From NCBI GenBank assembly GCA_020072565.1, contig JAIQGI010000011.1, positions 62,001 through 126,000 of the forward strand: a stretch of 64,000 nt of DNA, in the 5' to 3' direction. Shown here piece by piece: positions 43,458 through 52,258 of this stretch. Made by a program: the position numbers and the translations under genes. A model generated the notes under the pieces. It worked only from the letters and a program-made list of their open reading frames with translations, searched no databases and had not been told where the DNA came from. This DNA comes from Terriglobia bacterium. Its GTDB lineage: Bacteria > Acidobacteriota > UBA6911. Position 1 is the stretch's first letter. Each line of letters opens with the position of its first letter.

Positions 43458-44141
43458 ATGGAATTCACAACTGACAGGCTGCCGGAGCAACTGGCCGAAA
43501 TTCTCGAGGCTCTATGGACTCTCGAGGAAAAAGGAAAAGACGCTCCTGAGGAGATCTTTCATGAGGCCGGGACGCAGGTAACCGCGGAGCACCTTGGAGC
43601 TCTGAGGCGCCAGGATCTGATCACGATCGACAATGCGCAGCGCGTCAGGCTGGCGAAGGAAGGGCGCAAGCTGGCGGAACGGATCATCCGCCGCCACCGC
43701 CTCGCAGAGCGCCTGATCTGCGATGCCCTGGGAGCGCACGTTGATGACAGCGAGGATGCCGCCTGCGAGTTCGAGCACATACTGGCCGAGGGCATAGCCA
43801 ACTCGATCTGCACCTTACTCGGACATCCGCGCTTCTGCCCTCACGGAAAACCCATTCCCGAAGGGGAGTGCTGCCGCCGCACCCAGGAGGAGCTCCAACC
43901 CATCCTGGTTTCCGGCGATCAGCTTGACGTGGGGGAAACCGGCACCATCGCCTACCTGTGCACAACCGAACACGCACGCATGCTGAAGCTTTCGTCGTTG
44001 GGGATGACACCGGGCAACCGGCTCAAGCTGCTGCAAAAATGGCCGAGCTGCGTCTTCCAGTGCGATGAAACCGAAATCGCGGTCGAGCAAGAGGTGGCCA
44101 GAAACATCTACGTGCGCCGCGAGGGACGCCGCGGCCGCTGA
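43458..44141 (+). CDS. DtxR/MntR-family metalloregulator with C-terminal FeoA-like domain
   Basis: 227-residue iron- or manganese-dependent repressor. Residues about 1-80 form the winged helix (LAEILEALWTLEEKG...HLGALRRQDLITIDNAQRVRLAKEGRKLAERIIRRHRLAERLICDALG). Residues about 80-135 are the metal-binding dimerisation domain with CEFEHILAEGIANSICTLLGHPRFCPHGKPIPEGECC. The remainder is an SH3-like FeoA domain (DVGETGTIAYLCTTEHARMLKLSSLGMTPGNRLKLLQKWPSCVFQCDETEIAVEQEVARNIYV). It lies 4 bases after feoB and probably controls it. Its last ~60 bases resemble 48009-48066 (see findings). Confidence 0.9.
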   Translation: MEFTTDRLPEQLAEILEALWTLEEKGKDAPEEIFHEAGTQVTAEHLGALRRQDLITIDNAQRVRLAKEGRKLAERIIRRHRLAERLICDALGAHVDDSEDAACEFEHILAEGIANSICTLLGHPRFCPHGKPIPEGECCRRTQEELQPILVSGDQLDVGETGTIAYLCTTEHARMLKLSSLGMTPGNRLKLLQKWPSCVFQCDETEIAVEQEVARNIYVRREGRRGR

Positions 44142-44415
44142 GTTCGCGATTCGCAGTGCGGTGGATTGCTGCCGTTTTCGACCCGGGAGCGGTGAGGGTG
44201 AAAGTGCAGAAGCCCCCGCCTGGGGAGGGGGCAGTGACCAGCGTCCCCAAGGTCAGCGTCAATAGGGAGGCTGCAGACTTGGACTCAGTGGTGGCTGCTC
44301 CCCCGGCCGCAGGAGCAGTTGACTGCAGGTCTGCAAAGGTATATTGTGCGACCATTGGATTTAGATACGGGCAACTCGGGTTGATTTTCCCAACATACGC
44401 GGCAGGGGGTGTCGG

Positions 44416-44979
44416 ATGCGAACGCTTCAAAACCTGGGCATACTTGTTTTCATTGCGGCCACCGCCGTCACAAGCGGCTTTCGAGACAGCTCAGCCCAGA
44501 CAGCAACTCAGCTCAAACCCGGCAGTCCCGCGCCTCAGTTCTCTCTCCCGGGATCGGACGGCAAGACCTACAGCCTGGCAGGGTTTGGAGGCAAGCAGGC
44601 GGTGGTGCTTGTCTGGTTTGTCAAAGCCTACAGCGCCGGCTGAACGGCCCAATGTCAATCGCTCCGTGAGAGCGGCGACGAAATCCGCGCCTTTAATGTT
44701 GCTTTTTTCGCCATCAGCACTGATTCCCCTGAAACGAACAAGGCTTATGCCCAGTCGCTGGGCGTAGACTATCCCATTTTGAGCGACCCTACCCGGAAGG
44801 TGGCTCTAGCCTACGGCGTCGCCTCCCCGGTTTATGAGGGCATTTCGCGATGGACGTTTTACATCGGCCTCGACGGGAAGATCCTTTACATCGACAAGGA
44901 GGTCAGTCCATCCGATCATGGCAAGGCGATCGCCGCGAAGCTCGCCGAGCTTGGTGTTCCGAAACGTGCACGGCGGTGA
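44416..44979 (+). CDS. Exported peroxiredoxin-like selenoprotein (in-frame TGA = Sec76)
   Basis: Thioredoxin-fold redoxin of about 187 residues. The signal peptide is MRTLQNLGILVFIAATAVTSG. The redoxin body begins LKPGSPAPQFSLPGSDGKTY. At codon 76 (44641-44643) there is a TGA, read as FVKAYSAG-U-TAQC. The family peroxidatic Cys belongs exactly there (PGCT), and Cys80 may be the resolving partner. After the TGA the same frame continues with perfect family sense: FFAISTDSPETNKAYAQSLGVDYPILSDPTRKVALAYGV...RWTFYIGLDGKILYIDKEV. A SECIS-like stem-loop follows the TGA. A simple nonsense mutation is the alternative, but its position would be a coincidence. AGGGGGTG precedes the ATG. It would act as a periplasmic thiol peroxidase next to iron-uptake genes. 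Confidence 0.82.
44654..44679 (+). promoter_or_regulatory. Bacterial SECIS-like stem-loop
   Basis: Immediately downstream of the in-frame TGA, CGCTC (44660-44664) pairs with GAGCG (44670-44674) around the loop CGTGA. GTC (44654-44656) can pair with GAC (44677-44679) below a small internal loop. The apical loop begins 21 bases after the TGA and has G at its second position, which fits the published bacterial SECIS pattern (loop 16-37 bases downstream, G in the first two loop bases). Confidence 0.65.
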
Positions 44980-45026
44980 CAGCCGCAGCTCGTAAGACCC
45001 GCACAGGCCGGCTACCCCCGTGGAGG

Positions 45027-47714
45027 CTACCTGGATACGCGGTGCTTCAACTCCTGGAACCATTCCAGGATGACCTCGAGTTCGATCGGCGCCGATTCTT
45101 TGTCGCCGCTTCTGACGAACAAGAATCGCGCGCCGTCGGCGCTGACATCGTAAGCCGGCCGGGAAGCCTTCCCCCGGTCGTACGCACCCTCGAAGAGCGA
45201 CTGCGGTGTGTTCCTCTTGAAGGAAGGCGTAGTCGTGATTCTGGCGGCCATCAGGTGGTTCCCGATGCGATAGAAGATCTCACTTCCATCGTGACTCCAG
45301 AGCGGCTCGGTCCCGCCGTCGACTGAAACTTGCCACTTGCCCTGGGCTCCCGGAAACGACGAGACGTACACTTCGTTGCGACCCGATTCGTCCGAGACAT
45401 ATGCCAGCCAGCGCCCGTCGGGCGACAGAGCGGGACCGGTCTCATTGGAGGGCGATTGGAGGACCGGCCGGATGCTGAGATCGCCGTCCATCGAGAGCAT
45501 CCGGATGTCGCGGCCGGTCGTCGGAGAATTCTCGACGAACACGAGCCCCCGGCCACCAGGCAACCAAGAGCAGGGGACTTGCAGCAGTTCACTCGTTGTC
45601 AGCCGTTCATCCGATCCACCCTCGTCTGTTCGCCGCCAGAAGAGGTTCAACGGACCGGTCCTGTTCGACGCGAACGCCAGGCGGGCGCCGTCCGGCGGCA
45701 TCCACACCGGCATGGAATTGTTGCCATCGAAAGTCAGTTGCGTGAAATTGCCAGTGGGGATGTCGTAGATCCAGACGTTTTCCGAGGTTCGGGTGATGGT
45801 GACGGCCAGACGCCGGCCGTCTGGTGCGAGCCTGGGATCCGAATAAGCGTCTGGCGGTGCTGCCAGCGGCTCAACGTCGTTCTTCCGACTTACCCACACA
45901 AGCGTGTGCATGCTGCCGGGAGGTCCGCCCGGCACATACACGAGGTGGCCAAGGGGCGAGGTGCTCAACTGGGCGGCGCCGTCGACGGACTCCCATACCC
46001 TCGGCAGAACAGCCACCGGAGGGCCGGTGACTTTGCTTTGAGCGACATCGAATGGCACCGCCAAGAGGGTGCCACCTCGCACATAGATCAGATTCCCGGT
46101 CGGAACGTAGTGAGGGGAGGTGCCTCCGACGATCAGGATGTGCCGCTCACCTGTCTGCAGCGACTGTGCGACGATCTGTGCGTCATCCCAGCTGCCGAGC
46201 GCCCCCACGGTGAAAAGCACCGTTTTCCCGTCCGGCAACAGGTCGGGCCAGCGGTGGCTGATTTCGCCTTTTTCCGAATTCAGCCTCGTCACCGCGCGGG
46301 GAGTGCCGCCTCCAGAGGGCACCTGCAAAAGTCCCGACCCTCCGGTCGGCGCGAACGTGATGGTGTCATCGCGTCCCCACACGGCGCCGAAGCCGATCGG
46401 GGCATAGCACAGGGACGCCGGGGCGCCGCCCTGGATTGACACCTTCATGAGCTTCCCACCCGCGAAAAAACCAATCCAATGTCCGTCGGGCGAGAAAAAG
46501 GGGCCCAGCGCCTGCTCAGTGCCGGAGATCGGCTCGGACTGGAGGCTATCCATGCGTCGCAGGAACAGCTGCGAAGTGCCGCCGCGGCTCGCGACATACG
46601 CCAGGTGAGATCCCGCCGGCGAGATTGCTATGCTGGGAAAGTCCATTCCTGTCAGCCGCTCAGTTGACGGAAGTGTAACGGTGAAGCGCATTACCGGGCC
46701 GTGCGAGGGAAGTGACGTGGGCTGCAATTTCCATACGAAGAAACTTATAGCGAGGGCGCAGACCATCATGACGGCGAGGCTCAGCCTTATAGGATGATCC
46801 CGCAGAGTCGTCCAGGTCGTTTTCTTGCCCGCAACCGGCAAGGGGGACGCGATGGCGTCTTCGATCTCGATCCTGGCGTCGCCGATATCATGCAGGCGCC
46901 GCCTGGAGTCCTTTTCGAGGCACCGCCTCAGCAGACATCGAATGCCGGCCGGCGTTGCCTCCGGCAACGCACGCCAATCGGGCACCTCATTCAGGATTCC
47001 GGCGATCGTGTCCGAGATCGTCTGTCCAGGAAACGCCCGCCGCCCCGTCAGAAGCTCGTACATCACGCAACCAAACGCCCAGATGTCGGTCCGCTTGTCG
47101 ACAGTCTTGCCCCTTGCCTGCTCCGGGCTCATATAGGACGGCGTGCCCCGGATCACTCCTTCCTGCGTTGCGGTTGCGGCAACTCGGGACAAAGTTGAAA
47201 AATCCGGGCTCAATCCTTCGGAGGCAAATGCCTTGGCCAGGCCAAAATCCAATACCTTGACCTTATTTTCGGGAGTGACCTTGATGTTTGCAGGCTTGAT
47301 GTCACGGTGGATGACGCCATTCTGATGGGCCGCTTCCAGCGCCTCGGCAATCTGAACACAAATGCGGAGTGACGCAGCTACATCCATTGGCCCCAAAGCC
47401 AATTGCTCTGCCAGCGTCCCGCCCGGCACCAACTCCAGCACAAGGTAATGGAGGTCCCCGGATTCTTCCAGCCCATGGATCGCGGCGATGTTCGGATGGT
47501 CGAGCGAAGCCAGCAGTTGCGCCTCGCGCTGGAAACGCTCCAGTCTTTCCGGATCCTGTGCAAAAACCTCCGGTAGGACTTTGATGGCCACCTCGCGCGC
47601 CAGCTTCGTATCCTGGGCGCGATAGACCACCCCCATACCGCCGGCGCCGATCTTCTCCACGATGCGATAGTGAGCAACGGTGCGGCCGGCCAAGTCAGCT
47701 GGTGACGTTTGCAT
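45027..47714 (-). CDS. Receptor-like Ser/Thr protein kinase with periplasmic beta-propeller (PD40/TolB-like)
   Basis: 895-residue membrane kinase. Residues about 15-280 are a Hanks-type kinase: IGAGGMGVVYRA, VAIK (Lys45), HRDIKPANI, DFGLAKAF, GTPSYMSPEQARG and DIWAFGCVMYELLTGRRAFPG. A single hydrophobic helix follows near residue 310-330 (LSLAVMMVCALAISFFVWKL). The C-terminal ~550 residues hold repeated blade motifs such as ISPAGSHLAYVASRGG, FSPDGHWIGFFAGG, LAPDGRRLAVTI and LSPDGRWLAYVSDESGRNEVYV. This architecture is abundant in Acidobacteriota. ATG at 47714 is preferred over TTG 47735. Signal and targets unknown. Confidence 0.92.
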   Translation of the reverse strand: MQTSPADLAGRTVAHYRIVEKIGAGGMGVVYRAQDTKLAREVAIKVLPEVFAQDPERLERFQREAQLLASLDHPNIAAIHGLEESGDLHYLVLELVPGGTLAEQLALGPMDVAASLRICVQIAEALEAAHQNGVIHRDIKPANIKVTPENKVKVLDFGLAKAFASEGLSPDFSTLSRVAATATQEGVIRGTPSYMSPEQARGKTVDKRTDIWAFGCVMYELLTGRRAFPGQTISDTIAGILNEVPDWRALPEATPAGIRCLLRRCLEKDSRRRLHDIGDARIEIEDAIASPLPVAGKKTTWTTLRDHPIRLSLAVMMVCALAISFFVWKLQPTSLPSHGPVMRFTVTLPSTERLTGMDFPSIAISPAGSHLAYVASRGGTSQLFLRRMDSLQSEPISGTEQALGPFFSPDGHWIGFFAGGKLMKVSIQGGAPASLCYAPIGFGAVWGRDDTITFAPTGGSGLLQVPSGGGTPRAVTRLNSEKGEISHRWPDLLPDGKTVLFTVGALGSWDDAQIVAQSLQTGERHILIVGGTSPHYVPTGNLIYVRGGTLLAVPFDVAQSKVTGPPVAVLPRVWESVDGAAQLSTSPLGHLVYVPGGPPGSMHTLVWVSRKNDVEPLAAPPDAYSDPRLAPDGRRLAVTITRTSENVWIYDIPTGNFTQLTFDGNNSMPVWMPPDGARLAFASNRTGPLNLFWRRTDEGGSDERLTTSELLQVPCSWLPGGRGLVFVENSPTTGRDIRMLSMDGDLSIRPVLQSPSNETGPALSPDGRWLAYVSDESGRNEVYVSSFPGAQGKWQVSVDGGTEPLWSHDGSEIFYRIGNHLMAARITTTPSFKRNTPQSLFEGAYDRGKASRPAYDVSADGARFLFVRSGDKESAPIELEVILEWFQELKHRVSR

Positions 47715-48099
47715 TTGATCCACTTTCTGACACAAAAGGACTGTCAGGTGGCCTCAATATTAACCTAGGAGATTGTTTCCCGAGTTGGCTTATGATAGTG
47801 GTCACCCTAATGGGTGTCAAGAGAGCTGACTGAACCGCAGAAGAGGCGGCTGGCCGGTGCGATGCGAGTGCCGGACGCAGATGATGGCAAACCATCGGCA
47901 GGAAGGGTGTGTCCGCCGGATGATTGCTTCCGGGGTGCGCCGCTCGCCGAGATCGCACTGGGGAGTTACCTGGTTACCGGGCGCAATGTCTATACCCTGG
48001 CCGGAGAGATCTACGTCCGCTGCGAGGCACGCACGGACCGCTGAGCTCGCGATCAGGAGTGCGGCGCTTTTTGGTGGCAAGCCATCGCACTCCGGATCG
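47715..48099. other. Intergenic region with possible gene remnant and hairpin
   Basis: No convincing complete gene in these 385 bases between two minus-strand genes. A plus-strand frame of 76 codons ends ...GEIYVRCEARTDR. Its last ~58 bases (48009-48066) are about 80% identical to the end of the DtxR-type gene plus its 3' flank at 44107-44164. It looks like a decayed copy or shared repeat. At 48056-48093 GGAGTGCG and CGCACTCC form a hairpin like the 33565 family. Nothing else stands out. Confidence 0.4.
48056..48093. repeat. GGAGTGCG...CGCACTCC hairpin
   Basis: GGAGTGCG (48056-48063) and CGCACTCC (48086-48093) pair exactly, with partial pairing inside (GCGCTT / AAGCCAT). It lies 6 bases beyond the stop codon of the RRM gene on the minus strand and shares sequence with the 33565-33624 hairpin. 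No T-run follows on either strand. Confidence 0.5.
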
Positions 48100-48459
48100 T
48101 TAGTAGAGTTCCTGGATCTTGCGCTTGGGACGTTCGCGCTCCTTGCGGCGGGAATCGTGTCCGCCGAATCTGTTGCCGCCGCCACCGCCACCGCCAAACT
48201 CACGCTTTTTGGGCGGCCGCGCCTCATTCACCGTAAGAGCCCGCCCATCCAGGTCCTTCCCGTTCATGGCCTGAATGGCAGCATCCATGTCGGTTTCTGG
48301 GGCCAGCTCGATAAAACCAAATCCGCGCGACCTCCCTGATTCCATATCACGCATGACCTTGACGCTTGCCGTCTTTAGATTAAGATCCGCGCAGAGCTTA
48401 TCGAGATCCGCCTCAACGACATTGAAGGAAAGGTTACCTACGAAAAGTTTTCCTGGCAT
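48100..48459 (-). CDS. RRM-type RNA-binding protein
   Basis: 119-residue glycine-rich RNA-binding protein. RNP2 is LFVGNL (residues 5-10) and RNP1 is RGFGFIEL (about 45-52), in a single RRM domain of about 80 residues followed by a GGGGGGGNRFGG linker and a basic tail (SRRKERERPKRKIQELY). Similar proteins in cyanobacteria and other bacteria are cold-induced. It lies beside a cold-shock protein gene on the same strand, which suggests shared use in RNA handling at low temperature, though a hairpin separates them. Confidence 0.93.
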   Translation of the reverse strand: MPGKLFVGNLSFNVVEADLDKLCADLNLKTASVKVMRDMESGRSRGFGFIELAPETDMDAAIQAMNGKDLDGRALTVNEARPPKKREFGGGGGGGNRFGGHDSRRKERERPKRKIQELY

Positions 48460-48496
48460 GAAACCTCACTTTCAGAGTGACAATCCTTATAGGGCA

Positions 48497-48522
48497 GGGG
48501 GTTCCGGATTACCGGAACCCCC
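48497..48522 (-). terminator. Perfect 11-bp hairpin after the cold-shock gene
   Basis: GGGGGTTCCGG and CCGGAACCCCC pair exactly around a 4-base loop, starting 10 bases past the csp stop codon. No strong T-run follows on the minus strand (TGCCCTATAAGG), so it may be a weak terminator or an mRNA-protecting 3' hairpin between csp and the RRM gene. Confidence 0.55.
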
Positions 48523-48532
48523 GCAGTCCTGT

Positions 48533-48736
48533 TTAAATCTTTGTTACGTTCTGAGCCTGCAATCCCTTGGGACCCCTGGCCACCTCAAACTCGATCCGGT
48601 CACCCTCGTTGAGCGACTTGCGGCCGGTGCCTTCGATCGCCGTGTGGTGGACGAAAACGTCGTCCCCGGACTCACGGCTGACAAAACCGTAACCCTTATC
48701 ATTATTAAACCACTTCACTGTTCCTTGTTCTCTCAT
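48533..48736 (-). CDS. Cold-shock protein (CspA family)
   Basis: Single-stranded nucleic-acid-binding OB-fold protein of 67 residues, acting as an RNA chaperone. RNP-1-like [17 protein letters not shown] and RNP-2-like DVFVHHTAI motifs are both intact. ATG at 48736 ([10 protein letters not shown]) follows AGGAAAGCA; the longer frame upstream is not preferred. Upstream on this strand TTGTTT and GATAAT, 18 bases apart (about 48793-48822), could form its promoter just after the copA terminator, leaving a 5' leader of about 55-60 bases. Confidence 0.95.
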   Translation of the reverse strand: MREQGTVKWFNNDKGYGFVSRESGDDVFVHHTAIEGTGRKSLNEGDRIEFEVARGPKGLQAQNVTKI

Positions 48737-48822
48737 TTGCTTTCCTAGTGTCAACTTACCCTTGCGGGCAAAAATGTTAATCTCGGGTTTCCGTAATTAT
48801 CCGCGGGCTATGGGGCCAAAAA

Positions 48823-48858
48823 CAAAAAAAGCTGCCCTCCGTCCAGGAGCATGCAGCT
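48823..48858 (-). terminator. Rho-independent terminator of the copper ATPase gene
   Basis: On the minus strand AGCTGC...CTCC, a short loop, then GGAG...GCAGCT form a stem (48830-48858) followed directly by seven T residues (48824-48830). It lies about 130 bases beyond the stop of the copper ATPase gene and before the cold-shock gene, a classic intrinsic terminator insulating the two. Confidence 0.75.
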
Positions 48859-48990
48859 CAATCCTATCAACGAAGTCCTTACAAAACCCTACCCACAAAT
48901 CCTACGCCGAGTTATCAAGGTAAACAAGACAAATCGGAACTTGGGTGACAAAAAGGGGATTGGGCGAAATCCGCGGGAGATGCACTTTTC

Positions 48991-51612
48991 TCATAGCTGC
49001 AGGCGGCGCAGGCGCAAAGCGTTGCTGATGACAGAAACGGAACTGAAGGTCATCGCGGCCGCGGCGATCATGGGACTGAGCAGCAGCCCGAATACCGGAT
49101 ACAGGATTCCTGCCGCGATGGGCACTCCCAGCATATTGTAGACAAAGGCGAAAAAGAGGTTCTGGCGGATGTTTCTCATCGTCCCGCGGCTCAGCCGGCG
49201 CGCACGGGCGACGCCGCGCAGGTCCCCTTTTACCAGAGTGATTCCGGCGCTCTGAATGGCGACGTCCGTACCGGTGCCCATGGCGATCCCGACGTGGGCC
49301 TGGGCCAGGGCGGGGGCATCGTTGATCCCGTCGCCTGCCATGGCGACAATGCGTCCCTGCGCCTGGAGTTGCTTGACGATCTCCCCCTTCTGGCCGGGCC
49401 TGACCTCTGCCCTCACGTCGTCGATGTTCAGCCGGCGCCCTACATCTTCCGCAGTGATGCGGCTATCCCCCGTCAGCATGACCAGTTGCACACCGTCCCC
49501 ATGCAGCATCCGGATGGCTTCAGGCGTGGTCTCTTTGATTGGATCGGAGACGCCCAGAACTCCGGCAGGCTTGCCGTCCATGGCCGCAAACACGATCGAC
49601 TGCGCGCCCAGGTTCACCTCTTCGGCCTTGCTTATCAATGCGGAGGGGTCGATCCCGAGTTGTTCGAACAGGCTCCGGTTGCCGAGAACGATCGTGTGCC
49701 CGCCGACTTTCCCGCTGATTCCCATTCCCGTGACGGAGCGGAAATCGCGGGCCTCGCTGAGCAGGAGCCCCTTCGACTCTGCAGCCGTGACAATGGCGGT
49801 CGCGAGCGGATGCTCGCTCCCCCGTTCCAGAGATGCTACAGCCCGCAGAAGTTCCGTCTCGGCCAGCGGCGGCAGGCTCACGAGCGCACTCAGGCGTGGC
49901 TTCCCTTCTGTAAGGGTTCCGGTCTTGTCGACGACCAGAGTGTCGATTTTTTCGAGCATCTGAAGCGCCTCGGCATTCTTGATAAGCACCCCCGCCACGG
50001 CGCCGCGCCCCGTGCCCACCATGATGGACATCGGCGTGGCCAACCCGAGCGCGCAGGGGCAGGCAATGATCAGCACGGCCACCGCGTTCACCAAAGCATA
50101 GGCAAGGCGGGGTGAAGGCCCGATCCAGGCCCAGATGACAAATGTGACGGCAGCAGCGAAAACCACGGCCGGCACAAAATAGGAGGAGACCCTGTCGGCC
50201 AATCGTTGGATCGGCGCCCGCGTGCGCTGCGCATCACTCACCATGCGGACGATCTGTGCAAGCAAGGTATCGCTTCCCACTCGCTCCGCCTCCATGACGA
50301 AGCTGCCCGTGCCGTTCACCGTCCCTCCGGTAACCCGGGAACCCTTGACTTTTTCCACGGGGATCGGCTCCCCAGTTACCATCGATTCATCCACGGAGCT
50401 CGATCCTTCGAGAATCACACCGTCCACCGGCACCTTTTCTCCCGGGCGGACGCGCAGCCGGTCGCCCGGCTTGACCCGATTCAGAGGAATATCCCGGTCG
50501 CCGCCGTCCGCCATCACTAGGCGCGCCGTGTTCGGCGCCAGGCTCAGGAGAGCCCGGATGGCGCTGCTCGTTCGGCTGCGGGCGCGGATCTCCAGCACCT
50601 GGCCCAGAAGGACAAGCGTGGTGATCGCCGCCGCTGCTTCGAAGTAGACGGCCGGCCGGCCCCCGTGGCCGCGAAACGATTCAGGATATATCCCCGGAAA
50701 CAGCGTCGCTATCAGGCTGTCGAGGAACGCAGTTCCTGTGCCGACGGCGATGAGGGTGAACATGTTCAAGTTGCGGCTGACAATGGATTTCCAGCCACGC
50801 TGAAAAAAGGGCCATCCTCCCCAAAGAACGACCGGCGTGGACAACAGACACTGAATCCAGACCGGCGCCCTCCCGGAGAAAAGGAAGAAATGCCCGGGTC
50901 CGGCCATCATCTCACCCATTGCGATCAGCACCACCGGGACCGTGAGGATCAAGCTGATCCAGAATCGCCTTTTCATCCCGTCCAGTTCCGGATTCGCCTC
51001 TTCTTCGAGGGTGACCGTGCGCGGCTCCAGCACCATTCCACAAACGGGGCATGTGCCGGGTTTGTCGCTGACCACTTCGGGATCCATGGGACAGATGTAG
51101 TCGATCTTGGACCGGGGCGCAATCGGCAACGGCTCCAAGACCATGCCGCAAGCGGTGCACGTACCTGGGCTGCCGGCGCGGACTTCCGGGTGCATCGGAC
51201 ATAGGTACTGTGTCGCCTCATCCTCCGGCTCGACCCGCTGCACAAAAGGCTCTGACCGAGCGGCGCTTCCGAGCGCCAGGAAACGTTCCGGCGCCGCCAC
51301 GAATCGGTCGGCACAGGACCGGCAGCAGAAGTAATACTTCATCCCCTGGTAATCCGCTTCGGCCGCTGCGTGGCGCGGGTCAACGCTCATGCCGCACACA
51401 GGATCCCGGGCCATTTCCGGCGCAGCGTCGAGAGCGGTGAGGAACTTGGGCCTTGCCGTCAAAAATCTCTCGGGAGCCTCGCGGAATCGTTTTTCGCAGG
51501 ATGGATTACAGAAATAGTAGGTCTGGCCCTTGAAGTCGGCTTTACCCGCAGCCGTGTCCGGATCTACTTTCATCCCACACACCAGATCCCTGGCCTCAAA
51601 ATCACCCTTCAT
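48991..51612 (-). CDS. copA: Copper-translocating P1B-type ATPase with N-terminal YHS and heavy-metal-binding repeats
   Basis: 873-residue metal export pump. The N-terminus has two YHS domains ([31 protein letters not shown] and [27 protein letters not shown]). Then come two heavy-metal-binding modules ([26 protein letters not shown] and [26 protein letters not shown]) instead of the usual CxxC ferredoxin-like domains. The ATPase core has the TGEP loop ([10 protein letters not shown]), ion-site CPC ([12 protein letters not shown]), phosphorylation motif DKTGTLTEG, the HP dipeptide of SEHPLATA and the [10 protein letters not shown] hinge. CPC indicates Cu(I)/Ag(I). ATG at 51612 follows GCGAGGAGAGGACCG. 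No copper regulator is adjacent. Confidence 0.93.
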   Translation of the reverse strand: MKGDFEARDLVCGMKVDPDTAAGKADFKGQTYYFCNPSCEKRFREAPERFLTARPKFLTALDAAPEMARDPVCGMSVDPRHAAAEADYQGMKYYFCCRSCADRFVAAPERFLALGSAARSEPFVQRVEPEDEATQYLCPMHPEVRAGSPGTCTACGMVLEPLPIAPRSKIDYICPMDPEVVSDKPGTCPVCGMVLEPRTVTLEEEANPELDGMKRRFWISLILTVPVVLIAMGEMMAGPGHFFLFSGRAPVWIQCLLSTPVVLWGGWPFFQRGWKSIVSRNLNMFTLIAVGTGTAFLDSLIATLFPGIYPESFRGHGGRPAVYFEAAAAITTLVLLGQVLEIRARSRTSSAIRALLSLAPNTARLVMADGGDRDIPLNRVKPGDRLRVRPGEKVPVDGVILEGSSSVDESMVTGEPIPVEKVKGSRVTGGTVNGTGSFVMEAERVGSDTLLAQIVRMVSDAQRTRAPIQRLADRVSSYFVPAVVFAAAVTFVIWAWIGPSPRLAYALVNAVAVLIIACPCALGLATPMSIMVGTGRGAVAGVLIKNAEALQMLEKIDTLVVDKTGTLTEGKPRLSALVSLPPLAETELLRAVASLERGSEHPLATAIVTAAESKGLLLSEARDFRSVTGMGISGKVGGHTIVLGNRSLFEQLGIDPSALISKAEEVNLGAQSIVFAAMDGKPAGVLGVSDPIKETTPEAIRMLHGDGVQLVMLTGDSRITAEDVGRRLNIDDVRAEVRPGQKGEIVKQLQAQGRIVAMAGDGINDAPALAQAHVGIAMGTGTDVAIQSAGITLVKGDLRGVARARRLSRGTMRNIRQNLFFAFVYNMLGVPIAAGILYPVFGLLLSPMIAAAAMTFSSVSVISNALRLRRLQL

Positions 51613-52009
51613 CGGTCCTCTCCTCGCATGTCGTTGCGTGATTATAACTTTATCACACCCATAAATATCTAAGTCGTCGCGATCGAGAAACCAATCTGTT
51701 CCACAGCAAACAGGGAACAACCTCCGGTCAATAAGGGCCCTACCTCTGCCGCCGGCTCTGCGGTCATTCCGGGTCGGCATGATATCTGACTTCTGTCACT
51801 GAACCTCCACAGGAGGTTCTTGCATCTAATTAACTGTGAGGAAGATATTTATTTAAAAATGAGTTGAGATTTTCCGAGAGATCTGTGAATGTAATGAGAT
51901 TATTCGGGGTGGAAAACAGGGAAGTCGGGTCGGAAAGGTCAGAAATTGATTTTCCTCGCTATAGCGTTTTGCATCCTTTGATTTGGCAAAGGGGTGCGGT
52001 GGAGGAACA
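51613..52009. other. AT-rich intergenic region
   Basis: About 400 bases, noticeably richer in A and T than the surroundings, between copA and a small plus-strand gene. It contains a perfect 8-base hairpin GAACCTCC / GGAGGTTC (51801-51819) and otherwise no gene I can support. Promoters for the divergent copA and the small protein presumably lie here; I could not assign them with confidence. Confidence 0.4.
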
Positions 52010-52150
52010 ATGGTCGGGATCATTCTGACTCTTTTGGCTGTTCTGCTTGTGATTTGTCTGGCTTTCTGCTATTCCGATCATAGTCAGACCTCGCGCAGTT
52101 CCGCCAGAGATCTTTCCTTTCTCGACAAGAATCACAAGAAAAAGAGCTAA
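52010..52150 (+). CDS. Small single-pass membrane protein (46 residues)
   Basis: ATG at 52010 is preceded by GTGGAGGAACA. The product begins MVGIILTLLAVLLVICLAFC, one clear transmembrane helix, and ends in a basic tail (LDKNHKKKS). The tail probably faces the cytoplasm if the helix enters N-terminus out; orientation is not certain. No homologue comes to mind. It is divergent from copA and convergent with the radical SAM gene. A real gene is supported by the ribosome-binding site and coherent hydrophobic/basic layout, but the short length leaves doubt. Confidence 0.5.
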   Translation: MVGIILTLLAVLLVICLAFCYSDHSQTSRSSARDLSFLDKNHKKKS

Positions 52151-52258
52151 AGCAGAACCAAATTCTCTGACAGCAAAATCCCCCTCGAAACGCATGTCGC
52201 GGCATGGCCGCACCCAAGCCATCTCAACACAGAGTGCGCTGAGGCCGCAGAGACCCCG

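Noticed and set aside
44023-44430. 135-residue minus-strand frame overlapping the DtxR-type gene end and the following gap
   Set aside because: Low-complexity Pro/Gly/Thr composition and overlap with a real gene; no start signal.
44641-44643. TGA read as a nonsense mutation making two gene fragments
   Set aside because: The codon sits precisely at the catalytic position, the flanking frame is undamaged and a SECIS-like loop follows; recoding explains it better.
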